A DNA stretch of 64,000 bases from an uncultured Aeriscardovia sp. (GTDB taxonomy: Bacteria > Actinomycetota > Actinomycetes > Actinomycetales > Bifidobacteriaceae): positions 349,140-413,139 of the forward strand of contig CAIFES010000001.1 of NCBI GenBank assembly GCA_903789535.1. The letters are read 5' to 3'. A program made the translations under genes and the position numbers. Positions 26,537 through 32,670 of this stretch are shown here, piece by piece. The notes beneath the pieces were generated by a model. That model did not search any database. It saw nothing but the letters and a program-made list of their open reading frames with translations, and had not been told where the DNA came from. Every line of letters begins with the position of its first letter. The first letter of the stretch is position 1.

Positions 26537-26887
26537 ATGGCTTCCGAGAACAATGAGGATCTGAAGTGGAAGAGCTGGCAGGACTGGGTCACGCTCGTGG
26601 CAGGCGTCCTGCTCGCCATCAGCCCGGCATGGGCCGCCTACGGCAACGGCGCCGGCAAGACCTGGGCGATCATCGGCGGCATCGTGATGGCGTGCGTCGC
26701 CCTGTGGTCGCTCGCGACGGTCGGTTCCAAGGCCTCCGAGTGGACGCAGATCGTCATTGACATCATCATCTTCATCCTGCCGTGGTGCGTCGGCGCCGCA
26801 TCCGTGGCCGGCGGCTGGTGGATGTGGATCCTCGCCGTCATCGCCCTCATCATGGCCATCTGGTCAATGCAGGCACACAAGGAGTGA
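26537..26887 (+). CDS. SPW-repeat small integral membrane protein
   Basis: 116 residues from the ATG at 26537 (GAAAGGA 7 bp upstream). Four hydrophobic helices form two similar halves. WQDWVTLVAGVLLAISPAW in the first and WTQIVIDIIIFILPWCVG in the second carry the SPW-type motif (SPAW, LPW) of the SPW repeat family. The family is of unknown function and is common in actinobacteria and halophiles. An intrinsic terminator follows 28 bp after the stop, so the gene is monocistronic. The upstream hairpins suggest specific regulation. Confidence 0.82.
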   Translation: MASENNEDLKWKSWQDWVTLVAGVLLAISPAWAAYGNGAGKTWAIIGGIVMACVALWSLATVGSKASEWTQIVIDIIIFILPWCVGAASVAGGWWMWILAVIALIMAIWSMQAHKE

Positions 26888-26915
26888 GCGGGCGCTGCCT
26901 TTTCTGAGACCACAC

Positions 26916-26946
26916 AGCCGCAGGCCGCCCGGTCTGCGGCTTTTTT
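26916..26946 (+). terminator. Rho-independent terminator after the SPW gene
   Basis: AGCCGCAG and CTGCGGCT form an 8-bp stem around a 10-nt loop, followed by TTTTTT on the plus strand. Confidence 0.9.
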
Positions 26947-27181
26947 ATACCCATTCGTCGCGTTTGCCCCCCTCCTCCAGCTGCTGGCGCCTCCCCCTAC
27001 CCGTCTCTCACGTCCGTCTCGCATGTCCATCTTCCGTATTCGTCTTTCCCATGTTTTGTGTTTTATGTGCCAAAGATCCCTTCATCCCACCCCTGCCCCA
27101 CCACCCCAAGGCCGTGCACCATATGATGGGAGTAGTATCCGCGAGACAAATGGTGGAAGGCAGACGGAAGGCGGTGGTGTG

Positions 27182-27763
27182 ATGCGGCGTGGCGAAAAGG
27201 TTCGTCATCTCACCGATAAACGGATCCTGCGATCCGTGCTCGATATCGCCTTGTCAAAAGGCGAGCACGCCGTCACCATGGAATCCGTCTCCAAACAGTC
27301 CGGCGTGGCGAAAACCACCCTCTACCGGCGCTACAAAAACCGCGCAGACATGCTCGCCCAGCTCGAAAAAGGCGTGGAATCCAAGGACTTCGGCCCCTCC
27401 GGATTCGAGGCGACCCCCGCCGGTCTCGAAAAATACGCGCTCTGGCTCGAGACGACGTACGCGGATTACATCACCGTGCCGGAGATGGCCTCGCTCATGT
27501 TCGCGCGCACGCCGTTTCTGATGGCCGTCGGGCACAAGATCCTCTCCGAGCTGGTCACCGGCATGATCCGGCTCATCGAGGAAGGCCAGCGCGCAGGCGC
27601 GTTCCTGAGCCGCACGAAACCGGAACTCGCCGCGGACCTCATCGTCGGCGGTGTGCTGTTCGCCGCACAGGGCACCGACAAAATCACACAGGACATGATC
27701 CACGACGCCATCACCGCGGTCCTTCCGCAAACAACGCCTTCCCCCACATCAAATTCGAAGTAA
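27182..27763 (+). CDS. TetR-family transcriptional regulator
   Basis: 193 residues from the ATG at 27182; a GTG one codon before is equally possible, and the tracked start at 27023 is just open leader. The N-terminal helix-turn-helix is clear: ILRSVLDIALSKGEHAVTMESVSKQSGVAKTTLYRRYKNRADML. The remainder is a helical ligand-binding and dimerisation domain with the length usual for TetR C-terminal domains. It would repress its target and release it on binding a small molecule. No obvious target gene adjoins; the preceding SPW gene is separated by a terminator. Confidence 0.88.
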   Translation: MRRGEKVRHLTDKRILRSVLDIALSKGEHAVTMESVSKQSGVAKTTLYRRYKNRADMLAQLEKGVESKDFGPSGFEATPAGLEKYALWLETTYADYITVPEMASLMFARTPFLMAVGHKILSELVTGMIRLIEEGQRAGAFLSRTKPELAADLIVGGVLFAAQGTDKITQDMIHDAITAVLPQTTPSPTSNSK

Positions 27764-27832
27764 CACATTGTGCGATCATTCATCGCGCGACACATACACA
27801 TAAATCGTGCAGATACAGGCCATTAGGCAAAC

Positions 27833-27906
27833 AAAAAGGCGACCAATCGGTCGCCTTCATCATCTTCATTTGTGTCCCCGCAGGGACTCGAACCCTGGAC
27901 ACGCGG
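27833..27906 (-). repeat. Distal attachment-site repeat: orphan tRNA-Lys 3' fragment with terminator
   Basis: 72 of 74 bases match 29831-29904. The fragment covers the tRNA T-arm, the variable region, the 3' side of the anticodon stem and the downstream hairpin GGCGACC-AATC-GGTCGCC with its T-run (minus strand). Similarity stops abruptly at the anticodon loop, after which the sequence is unrelated to a tRNA. Differences are C to T in the terminator loop and in the acceptor stem. Confidence 0.88.
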
Positions 27907-28029
27907 TTCACGATTCCGAGCCATCAGGGCGAGAAAGTTTCCGGCCCAGGTCAGAAACTCAACAGAACTCCCCCAAGGCGGAGTAGTCACTGCGCAGTAT
28001 CACTGCAGGCCTTGTGCTGGTCAGGCAGT

Positions 28030-28599
28030 TCACCGAATAACGGCGAAACCTCCATTCCAGCTGATCTGCTTGCGGGCAGCGAGAGTCATCTCCAAGAAAC
28101 CGGTGGCCTCAAGCTCACGCGCACGCTTCAAGCTTCCAGCATCAATCACCTGAAGCGGGCTGTCCGACAGGGCGGACTGGAGGATCTGCTTCGCCTCCTG
28201 GCTGTCACCCGCGACGAGGACGGTCGTCTTGTCGGTACCGATCACCGCGTTCTGAAGGGTCGCCGCAAAATTCGTGTTGAAAGCCTTGAGGACATGACTG
28301 TCCGGCAGTTTCTTCTGAAGTTGTTGCGCCGCAGAACTGTCGGAGGGAACCTCAAGCCCATCCCAGGTCTGGAAATCGACCGGGTTGGTGATATCGACAA
28401 CGACCTTGCCAGCCAGCTGCTGCCCGTACTTTTCGACGAGTGAATCTAGAGCGGCGTAGGGAACGGCAAGAATAATGATGTCCCCAAACGTGTCTGCCTC
28501 GTCTTTGGATGTGTAGTAGGTGACGTCATTCCCCGCCACCTCGAGGTTCTTGCCAATCGCCGAACCCATGTTCCCATGGCCGAGGATCGTGATCTGCAT
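28030..28599 (-). CDS. NADPH-dependent F420 reductase-like oxidoreductase
   Basis: 189 residues. It opens MQITILGHGNMGSAIGKNL, a Rossmann dinucleotide loop (GxGxxG variant), followed by IIILAVPYAALDSLVEKYGQQL and VVDITNPV, the pattern of F420-dependent NADP reductase (FNO)-like NAD(P)-binding proteins. FGxxFNTNFAATL near the middle fits the family. In organisms without F420 these act as NAD(P)H oxidoreductases of unknown substrate. It is divergent from an HxlR regulator, with palindromes between them, so it is the likely regulated target. It is the first gene of the tRNA-Lys island. Confidence 0.85.
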   Translation of the reverse strand: MQITILGHGNMGSAIGKNLEVAGNDVTYYTSKDEADTFGDIIILAVPYAALDSLVEKYGQQLAGKVVVDITNPVDFQTWDGLEVPSDSSAAQQLQKKLPDSHVLKAFNTNFAATLQNAVIGTDKTTVLVAGDSQEAKQILQSALSDSPLQVIDAGSLKRARELEATGFLEMTLAARKQISWNGGFAVIR

Positions 28600-28659
28600 A
28601 GTTGTCTCCTTTCACTATCTATGCTTTTCTAACTGACTGCTCCATCATGAGCCAAAAAG

Positions 28660-28690
28660 TTACTATTAGTAAGTAGGCACTTTTAAGTGC
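28660..28690. promoter_or_regulatory. Two palindromes in the hxlR/reductase divergent promoter region
   Basis: TTACTATTAGTAA (28660-28672) is a perfect 13-bp palindrome, and GCACTTTTAAGTGC (28677-28690) is an inverted repeat with a 2-bp centre. They sit about 60-90 bp from both start codons. HxlR proteins bind such AT-rich dyads to control the divergent oxidoreductase and themselves. The core ACTATTAGT recurs, in reverse complement, at the end of hxlR. Confidence 0.6.
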
Positions 28691-28755
28691 GGTACACTCT
28701 ATTTGGTAAGAACTGATATTTGACACCAATCACGGCAAGAAAGAAGTTTTTCGCC

Positions 28756-29097
28756 ATGAAGAGATTAGCCCAGTTCGGATCCTGCCCGGTCGCCACAACC
28801 ATCTCCCTTCTGGACAGCGGGTGGAAGATTCTCATCATGCGTGATCTGCTCAAAGGCACAAAACGATACAGTCAGCTGCAAAAAAGCGTGAGCGGTATCA
28901 GCCAAAAGATGCTGACGCAGAGTCTCAGACAGATGCAGGATGACGGCATCGTCCAGCGTCACTCATACCCCGTTATCCCGCCAAAAGTCGAATACAGTCT
29001 CACTGAGATGGGTGAGAGCATGCGACCAATCATCAATTCAATGCACGAGTGGGGAATGCACTACCTGTCCGACCATCCCCGCACAAACACCCACTAA
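28756..29097 (+). CDS. HxlR-family winged-helix regulator
   Basis: 113 residues from the ATG at 28756; the tracked TTG is 12 codons upstream and lacks an RBS. FGSCPVATTISLLDSGWKILIMRDLLKG is the HxlR signature, with the near-N-terminal Cys that in several family members senses quinones, aldehydes or oxidants. The wing follows in RYSQLQKSVSGISQKMLTQSLRQMQDDGIVQRHSY. It would act as a dimer and control the divergent F420-type reductase gene. The pair is a common detoxification-type cassette. Its lower GC than flanking DNA fits the island setting. Confidence 0.9.
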   Translation: MKRLAQFGSCPVATTISLLDSGWKILIMRDLLKGTKRYSQLQKSVSGISQKMLTQSLRQMQDDGIVQRHSYPVIPPKVEYSLTEMGESMRPIINSMHEWGMHYLSDHPRTNTH

Positions 29098-29102
29098 TAG
29101 TG
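29092..29102. promoter_or_regulatory. Second copy of the HxlR-site core at the hxlR stop codon
   Basis: CACTAATAGTG is a perfect 11-bp palindrome spanning the TAA stop. Its 9-bp core ACTAATAGT is the exact reverse complement of ACTATTAGT in the 28660 palindrome. It may be an auxiliary operator, or chance given its low complexity. Confidence 0.4.
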
Positions 29103-29298
29103 ACGCTGACTTTCAAGCCATCTATGGCCACACAACTGGCTGCGTGGAAGTCATTATGAGCGCAGGGGCATGCAGTGAGAGTGAGAGAACCTTTTCATTG
29201 CTGATAACTCTGCCGACCCCCAAGAATCGTAAGGCCATCAGCAACAAAGCAGTCCCCCTGACCCGCAACCCCGGTTCCTACCGCACAATCAATTGCAT

Positions 29299-29440
29299 GA
29301 AAAAGGGAGTGCCCAGCCGCAAGGCTAAGGCACTCCCCTAAACCGAAGGACGGATAGTGCGCCCTACCGGGAGGACACCACCTGAAAAGCTCAATGCCCG
29401 CGCTTACGACAGGTGGGTGGAATTGCCCTCACTGGCACTT
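29299..29440 (-). ncRNA. Candidate structured non-coding RNA (~140 nt) with terminator
   Basis: On the minus strand an extended -10 (TGATATGAT, 29452-29444) would start transcription near 29437. The transcript contains a CCACCTG/CAGGTGG pairing and ends at a strong terminator: GGGAGTGCC...GGCACTCCC (9 bp) enclosing AGCC-GCAA-GGCT with a GNRA loop, then TTTTT (29304-29300). No ORF fits inside. It is divergent from a 53-residue hydrophobic peptide gene. A clear -35 is lacking, and no Rfam family was recognised. It may alternatively be the tail of a degraded repeat. Confidence 0.45.
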
Positions 29441-29567
29441 TTGATCATATCACCGGCCATCCTCGTACGCCGATAGCATGGTACATGGCCGGTGCCCAGT
29501 GGAATGGGCAAAAGCCGACTCGCCCGGTCCGCCCGGGCCGGGTGGAACCGATAAGAGGAGTGGTCTT

Positions 29568-29729
29568 ATGAACGGCCACGATCAAGGTAGAAGATCCGGC
29601 GGCGACACCGCATGGATCGGGACAGTACTGGCAATCCTCGCATGGAGGGCCGGTCCGATCACGGCGGGGATAGCCCTGCTCGTCCTTATCATCTGGCTGA
29701 TCGCCGCGTGGCGGTCTGACAGAAGATAA
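29568..29729 (+). CDS. Small hydrophobic peptide (53 aa) of the island
   Basis: Starts at the ATG at 29568 with AGAGGAG 7-8 bp upstream; the tracked ORF is longer but its upstream part is GC-rich leader. A polar N-terminus (MNGHDQGRRSGGD) precedes one or two hydrophobic stretches (WIGTVLAILAW, GIALLVLIIWLIAAW) and a basic end (RSDRR). Size and layout resemble single-pass membrane peptides, including type I toxins, but no family was recognised. The leader contains GC-rich inverted repeats (GCCCA...TGGGC) close to the RBS, and a terminator follows immediately. Confidence 0.6.
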   Translation: MNGHDQGRRSGGDTAWIGTVLAILAWRAGPITAGIALLVLIIWLIAAWRSDRR

Positions 29730-29736
29730 ACAGTCA

Positions 29737-29780
29737 AAGCCCGGCATTCGCGGTCGCATGATCGTGATGCCGGGCTTATT
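29737..29780 (+). terminator. Terminator after the small hydrophobic peptide gene
   Basis: AAGCCCGGCAT pairs perfectly with ATGCCGGGCTT (11 bp) around a 19-nt loop. The T-run is poor (ATTGTG), so efficiency is uncertain. Confidence 0.65.
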
Positions 29781-29829
29781 GTGTCACGCACAGGCTCCGC
29801 CAACATGCTCGGCACCGTTAGCCAATAAC

Positions 29830-29853
29830 AAAAAAGGCGACCAACCGGTCGCC
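29830..29853 (-). terminator. Terminator of tRNA-Lys
   Basis: GGCGACC-AACC-GGTCGCC stem-loop followed on the minus strand by TTTTTT, 18 bp after the tRNA 3' end. It is part of the 74-bp direct repeat, so the orphan copy at 27833 carries the same hairpin. Confidence 0.9.
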
Positions 29854-29904
29854 TTCATCATCTTCATTTGTGCCCCCGCAGGGACTCGAACCCTGGACAC
29901 GCGG
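29831..29904 (-). repeat. Proximal attachment-site repeat within tRNA-Lys and its terminator
   Basis: The counterpart of 27833-27906 (72/74 identical). It restores an intact tRNA 3' end from the anticodon stem through the acceptor and includes the terminator, as expected when an integrating element carries a replacement tRNA 3' segment. Confidence 0.88.
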
Positions 29905-29944
29905 ATTAAGAGTCCGCTGCTCTAGCCAGCTGAGCTACAGGGGC
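29871..29944 (-). tRNA. tRNA-Lys (anticodon CTT)
   Basis: 74 nt on the minus strand. Acceptor GCCCCTG pairs with CGGGGGC (one GT pair). D-arm GCTCAGCTGGCTAGAGC, anticodon arm GCGGACTCTTAATCCGC with CTT at positions 34-36, and T-arm CCAGGGTTCGAGTCCCTG are all canonical. The 3' CCA is not encoded. It served as the integration site of the 2-kb island downstream of its 3' end. Confidence 0.96.
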
Positions 29945-30075
29945 AATGGCTTTGAACCAAAACCAAGAAATAAGTATAACCCCCATGCGGACATCCGCAA
30001 GGGGCAATTCCAAAAACTGTGGACACGCCTGAAAACGTGCCGGAAATGCCCCTTGCAGACCGCGTGTTGCGTTGC

Positions 30076-31965
30076 TCAGTCCACGATGCGCGGCATCGAG
30101 GTGGTCAGCGACTTCGTCAGATGCAGGTGCAGCAGACCGGCGCCGGCATGCACCTCGCTCATCTTGAGCTGCACCGTGCGCTGATCCTCCGGCAGCGTGT
30201 CGTCATCGGTGACGGTCGCCGGCGACTTGACGGGCAGGATCACCAGATCCTCGAGCTTTGTGCCCGCGCCCTCGGCGATCTGTGCCGCCTTGGCGAGGCT
30301 CGGCTCGTAGTCGTCACGCTTCGTCACACGCTCGGGTGGCACGCCGTACGACTGCTGGCACAGTCCCTCCACGCGCGAGAGGATGGACTGGCCGCGCAGG
30401 TCGGCGGGCTTGTGCGCGTTGGCATTGGCCTGATGTCCCTGGGCCGCGGTGAGCGTGTCCATCAGAGCGTCAAGCTGGCCAGTCAGCTCGTCGCCGCCCT
30501 GCTCGTACAGGTTGGTCAGGGCCATCGGGCGCAGACCGTCCTTCCTGCCGCGCTCGCGCAGCGCGTCGACCTTACCCTCATCGCCCGTCCACAGGTTGAT
30601 GAGCGGGAAGGTGGGGATGCCGGAATTCTCCAGACGATGGATGTGGTGCGTGTACCGCCAGCCAAGGTGCGGCGTGTCCCACGTGGAGGCGCGGGCCACG
30701 ATCACCGCGGCGCTGGGCCAGTCGAGCCCGTAATAACGGCAGGCGATGTCGAGGAACTTCTGTGCGCCGGCGTCGGTGCCGTAACCGGCCTCGACCACCA
30801 CCACGTCGTGCAGGCTCTGCGCGGTCTCGATGGCCACGAGCGAAGGGATGCCGAGCGAGACGTTGCCGAACGGGCCGCAATGCACGTAGACCGGCGAGCC
30901 GCCGCGCGTCTGCAGCAGCGCGGGCTGGATGGAGTCGGACAGCAGCCGCAGCACACGGTCGATATCGACCACGTCCTTGGCGAGCACGACGGTGCCGTCG
31001 GCCTTCTGGCCCACCACCATGCGCGAGATCCGCCGGCGCAGCTCCTCCACCGAGCGCGAGAGGGTGACAATCTCCATCATCTCGCTCGTCGGCGTGAGAA
31101 CGGTCGTCTCTGGATAGCCTCCGACGCGCCGGCCGTCAGCCACGCTCTGCCCGACGGCGATCTTGCGGCTCTCCTTGCTCGGCAGCTCGGAGACGCGCGG
31201 CAGGAGCATGGTGCCCGGCTCCTCGGCGTCCTCGAGCAGCGCCTTCTCGCCGCGCACCACGATGAGGTTCTGCGCGGTGGCGATGCGGCTCATCTCCCCG
31301 AAGAGGCCCCAGTCGGCCAGCTCCGGCTGCGACAGGCTCGCCTTGCCCGCACCGGAGGCGCCGCCCTTGCTGCCCGCGGAGGTGATGCCCATGCTCGGCT
31401 GGCGCAGCACCGCGCCGGCATCGATACCGTTAGCGCGCAGGGCGTCCACCAGGGCCATGAGCGCGGTGGTCTTGCCCTCGCCGCGAGAGGCCTTGAGCGG
31501 GGTGTCGGAGGTGACGAGCAGGATGACGCCGTGCTTGTGCGGCGCCTCCGGGCTCGCCTTGAGATGCTCGAGCCAGCCGTACGCATCGATCTTGGCGTTC
31601 TTGCGGCCGTAGGGCACCATGAAATCGTTGAAAGCAGCCGCCACGGCAGGATCCGAGCTGGTGGGCGGCAGCTGGTTGGCAAGGCCGTTGGTGAAGCTGC
31701 GGCGCTGTGCGGCCGAGCCCGCGCCCTCGCTCTGGAACTGGCGCTGCAGCACGGCGCGCGCGGCGGCCACGGCAGCGACGGCCGAGGCAGCCTCCTTGCT
31801 CATTCCGTCCTGTCCGGCCTCAGTGCCGGAGACAGTGGAGGAAGCGGCGCTGCCAGAACCCGTATTGTTGCCAGAAACGCTGAAAGCAGCGCCGGCGTTG
31901 CTGCCCTCGGACGCTGCGGGATGGGACTCGAACGGTGTGTTGATCGGCTGGTTGTCTGTGCTCAT
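30076..31965 (-). CDS. fhs: Formate-tetrahydrofolate ligase
   Basis: 629 residues from the ATG at 31965 (MSTDNQPINTPF); the track start is 35 codons upstream. It makes 10-formyl-THF from formate, THF and ATP in one-carbon metabolism, in the cytoplasm. ASRGEGKTTALMALVDAL is the P-loop (~160), and GSKGGASGAGKASLSQPELADWG, SEMMEIVTLSRSVEELRRRI, YVHCGPFGNVSLGIPS and VVEAGYGTDAGAQKF align with FTHFS signatures, although several are divergent from the clostridial type. About 70-100 extra N-terminal residues, Ala/Ser/Gly-rich, exceed the usual ~556. Conservation of the P-loop supports activity. It lies next to tRNA-Lys. Confidence 0.88.
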   Translation of the reverse strand: MSTDNQPINTPFESHPAASEGSNAGAAFSVSGNNTGSGSAASSTVSGTEAGQDGMSKEAASAVAAVAAARAVLQRQFQSEGAGSAAQRRSFTNGLANQLPPTSSDPAVAAAFNDFMVPYGRKNAKIDAYGWLEHLKASPEAPHKHGVILLVTSDTPLKASRGEGKTTALMALVDALRANGIDAGAVLRQPSMGITSAGSKGGASGAGKASLSQPELADWGLFGEMSRIATAQNLIVVRGEKALLEDAEEPGTMLLPRVSELPSKESRKIAVGQSVADGRRVGGYPETTVLTPTSEMMEIVTLSRSVEELRRRISRMVVGQKADGTVVLAKDVVDIDRVLRLLSDSIQPALLQTRGGSPVYVHCGPFGNVSLGIPSLVAIETAQSLHDVVVVEAGYGTDAGAQKFLDIACRYYGLDWPSAAVIVARASTWDTPHLGWRYTHHIHRLENSGIPTFPLINLWTGDEGKVDALRERGRKDGLRPMALTNLYEQGGDELTGQLDALMDTLTAAQGHQANANAHKPADLRGQSILSRVEGLCQQSYGVPPERVTKRDDYEPSLAKAAQIAEGAGTKLEDLVILPVKSPATVTDDDTLPEDQRTVQLKMSEVHAGAGLLHLHLTKSLTTSMPRIVD

Positions 31966-32136
31966 TGATCTCTTTTCGTCGATGAACGGGGATGGGGAGC
32001 CCCGCTGCCCATCTTCCAGCCTAAACAGGCCGGGTGGAATGTACCACCCGGCCCGTGTCGATGCCATCACATTGTCGATGCCGTCATATGACGGCTATAG
32101 ATGACGGCTGTCCTGTCACCTGGCCGTCACACGCCG

Positions 32137-32505
32137 TCACACCGAGGCGCTAAACCCGCTGGCGGCGGAGCCAGCCAGTCCCGCGATCGCGCCGGTGGCC
32201 AGGAGGATCACCGACACGATGATCCCGATCACGAGCGCGCAGAAATATGAACGCGCGAAACTGCGCAGGTTGTAGTTCTTTGTCGTGAAGCAGTCGATGA
32301 TGAGGAAGATCCAGCCGATGAGCGGAATGCCGAACAGCACGCCGTACCAGAAATACATCCAGGCGGACAGCGGCTCGAACTGCTGCGGGCCGACATAGCC
32401 GAAACGCCCCTGGTAGTTCGCCACGCCGTTCGGCGAGGAGGGCTGGTACTGCGGCGGCTGCTGGAACTGCTGCTGCGGCTGCTGGGGAGGCTGCTGATAG
32501 CTCAT
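32137..32505 (-). CDS. Proline/glutamine-rich small membrane protein
   Basis: 122 residues from the second ATG (32505), which has AAAGGA 6 bp upstream. The first ~35 residues are Gln/Pro-rich (YQQPPQQPQQQFQQPPQYQP). Two hydrophobic helices follow (WYGVLFGIPLIGWIFLIIDCF and YFCALVIGIIVSVILLATG). This layout is shared by many actinobacterial TM2/DUF4190-like proteins, though neither domain is certain. Function is unknown. It sits between formate-THF ligase and the dipeptidase on the same strand, but gaps of about 165-170 bp argue against one operon. Confidence 0.75.
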   Translation of the reverse strand: MSYQQPPQQPQQQFQQPPQYQPSSPNGVANYQGRFGYVGPQQFEPLSAWMYFWYGVLFGIPLIGWIFLIIDCFTTKNYNLRSFARSYFCALVIGIIVSVILLATGAIAGLAGSAASGFSASV

Positions 32506-32520
32506 AGTCATCCTTTGTGT

Positions 32521-32551
32521 AGATGGTCGGACCGATCAGATGGTCGGACCG
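32521..32551. repeat. 14-bp direct repeat
   Basis: AGATGGTCGGACCG occurs at 32521-32534 and 32538-32551, with a degenerate third GATGGT unit after it. It lies immediately upstream of the small membrane protein gene, covering its likely leader. Confidence 0.6.
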
Positions 32552-32670
32552 GGTCGATGGTCATCCGGGGCGATGGTTATCCGCTCCGATGCCGCGACCC
32601 GGCACTGTGGTCAGGCCAGCGGCATCAACGACGGTCTTTGGCCACCGGTTACCGGATTCTGATGCCAGGA

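Larger units (their letters stand above)
27833..29904. mobile_element. ~2-kb tRNA-Lys-associated genomic island without an integrase
   Basis: The segment lies between two 74-bp direct repeats. The right one (29831-29904) is the 3' part of the intact tRNA-Lys gene plus its terminator. The left one (27833-27906) is an orphan copy lacking the tRNA 5' half. This is the arrangement left by site-specific integration at a tRNA 3' end. Cargo is an F420-type reductase, an HxlR regulator, a 53-residue hydrophobic peptide and a candidate structured RNA. No recombinase ORF is present, so the element is a remnant or is mobilised in trans. Base composition of the cargo is visibly lower in GC than its neighbours. 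Confidence 0.75.

Noticed and set aside
27866-27945. A second tRNA gene at the left end of the island
   Set aside because: Only the 3' half is tRNA-like; the D-arm and 5' acceptor strand are missing, so it is an attachment-site remnant.
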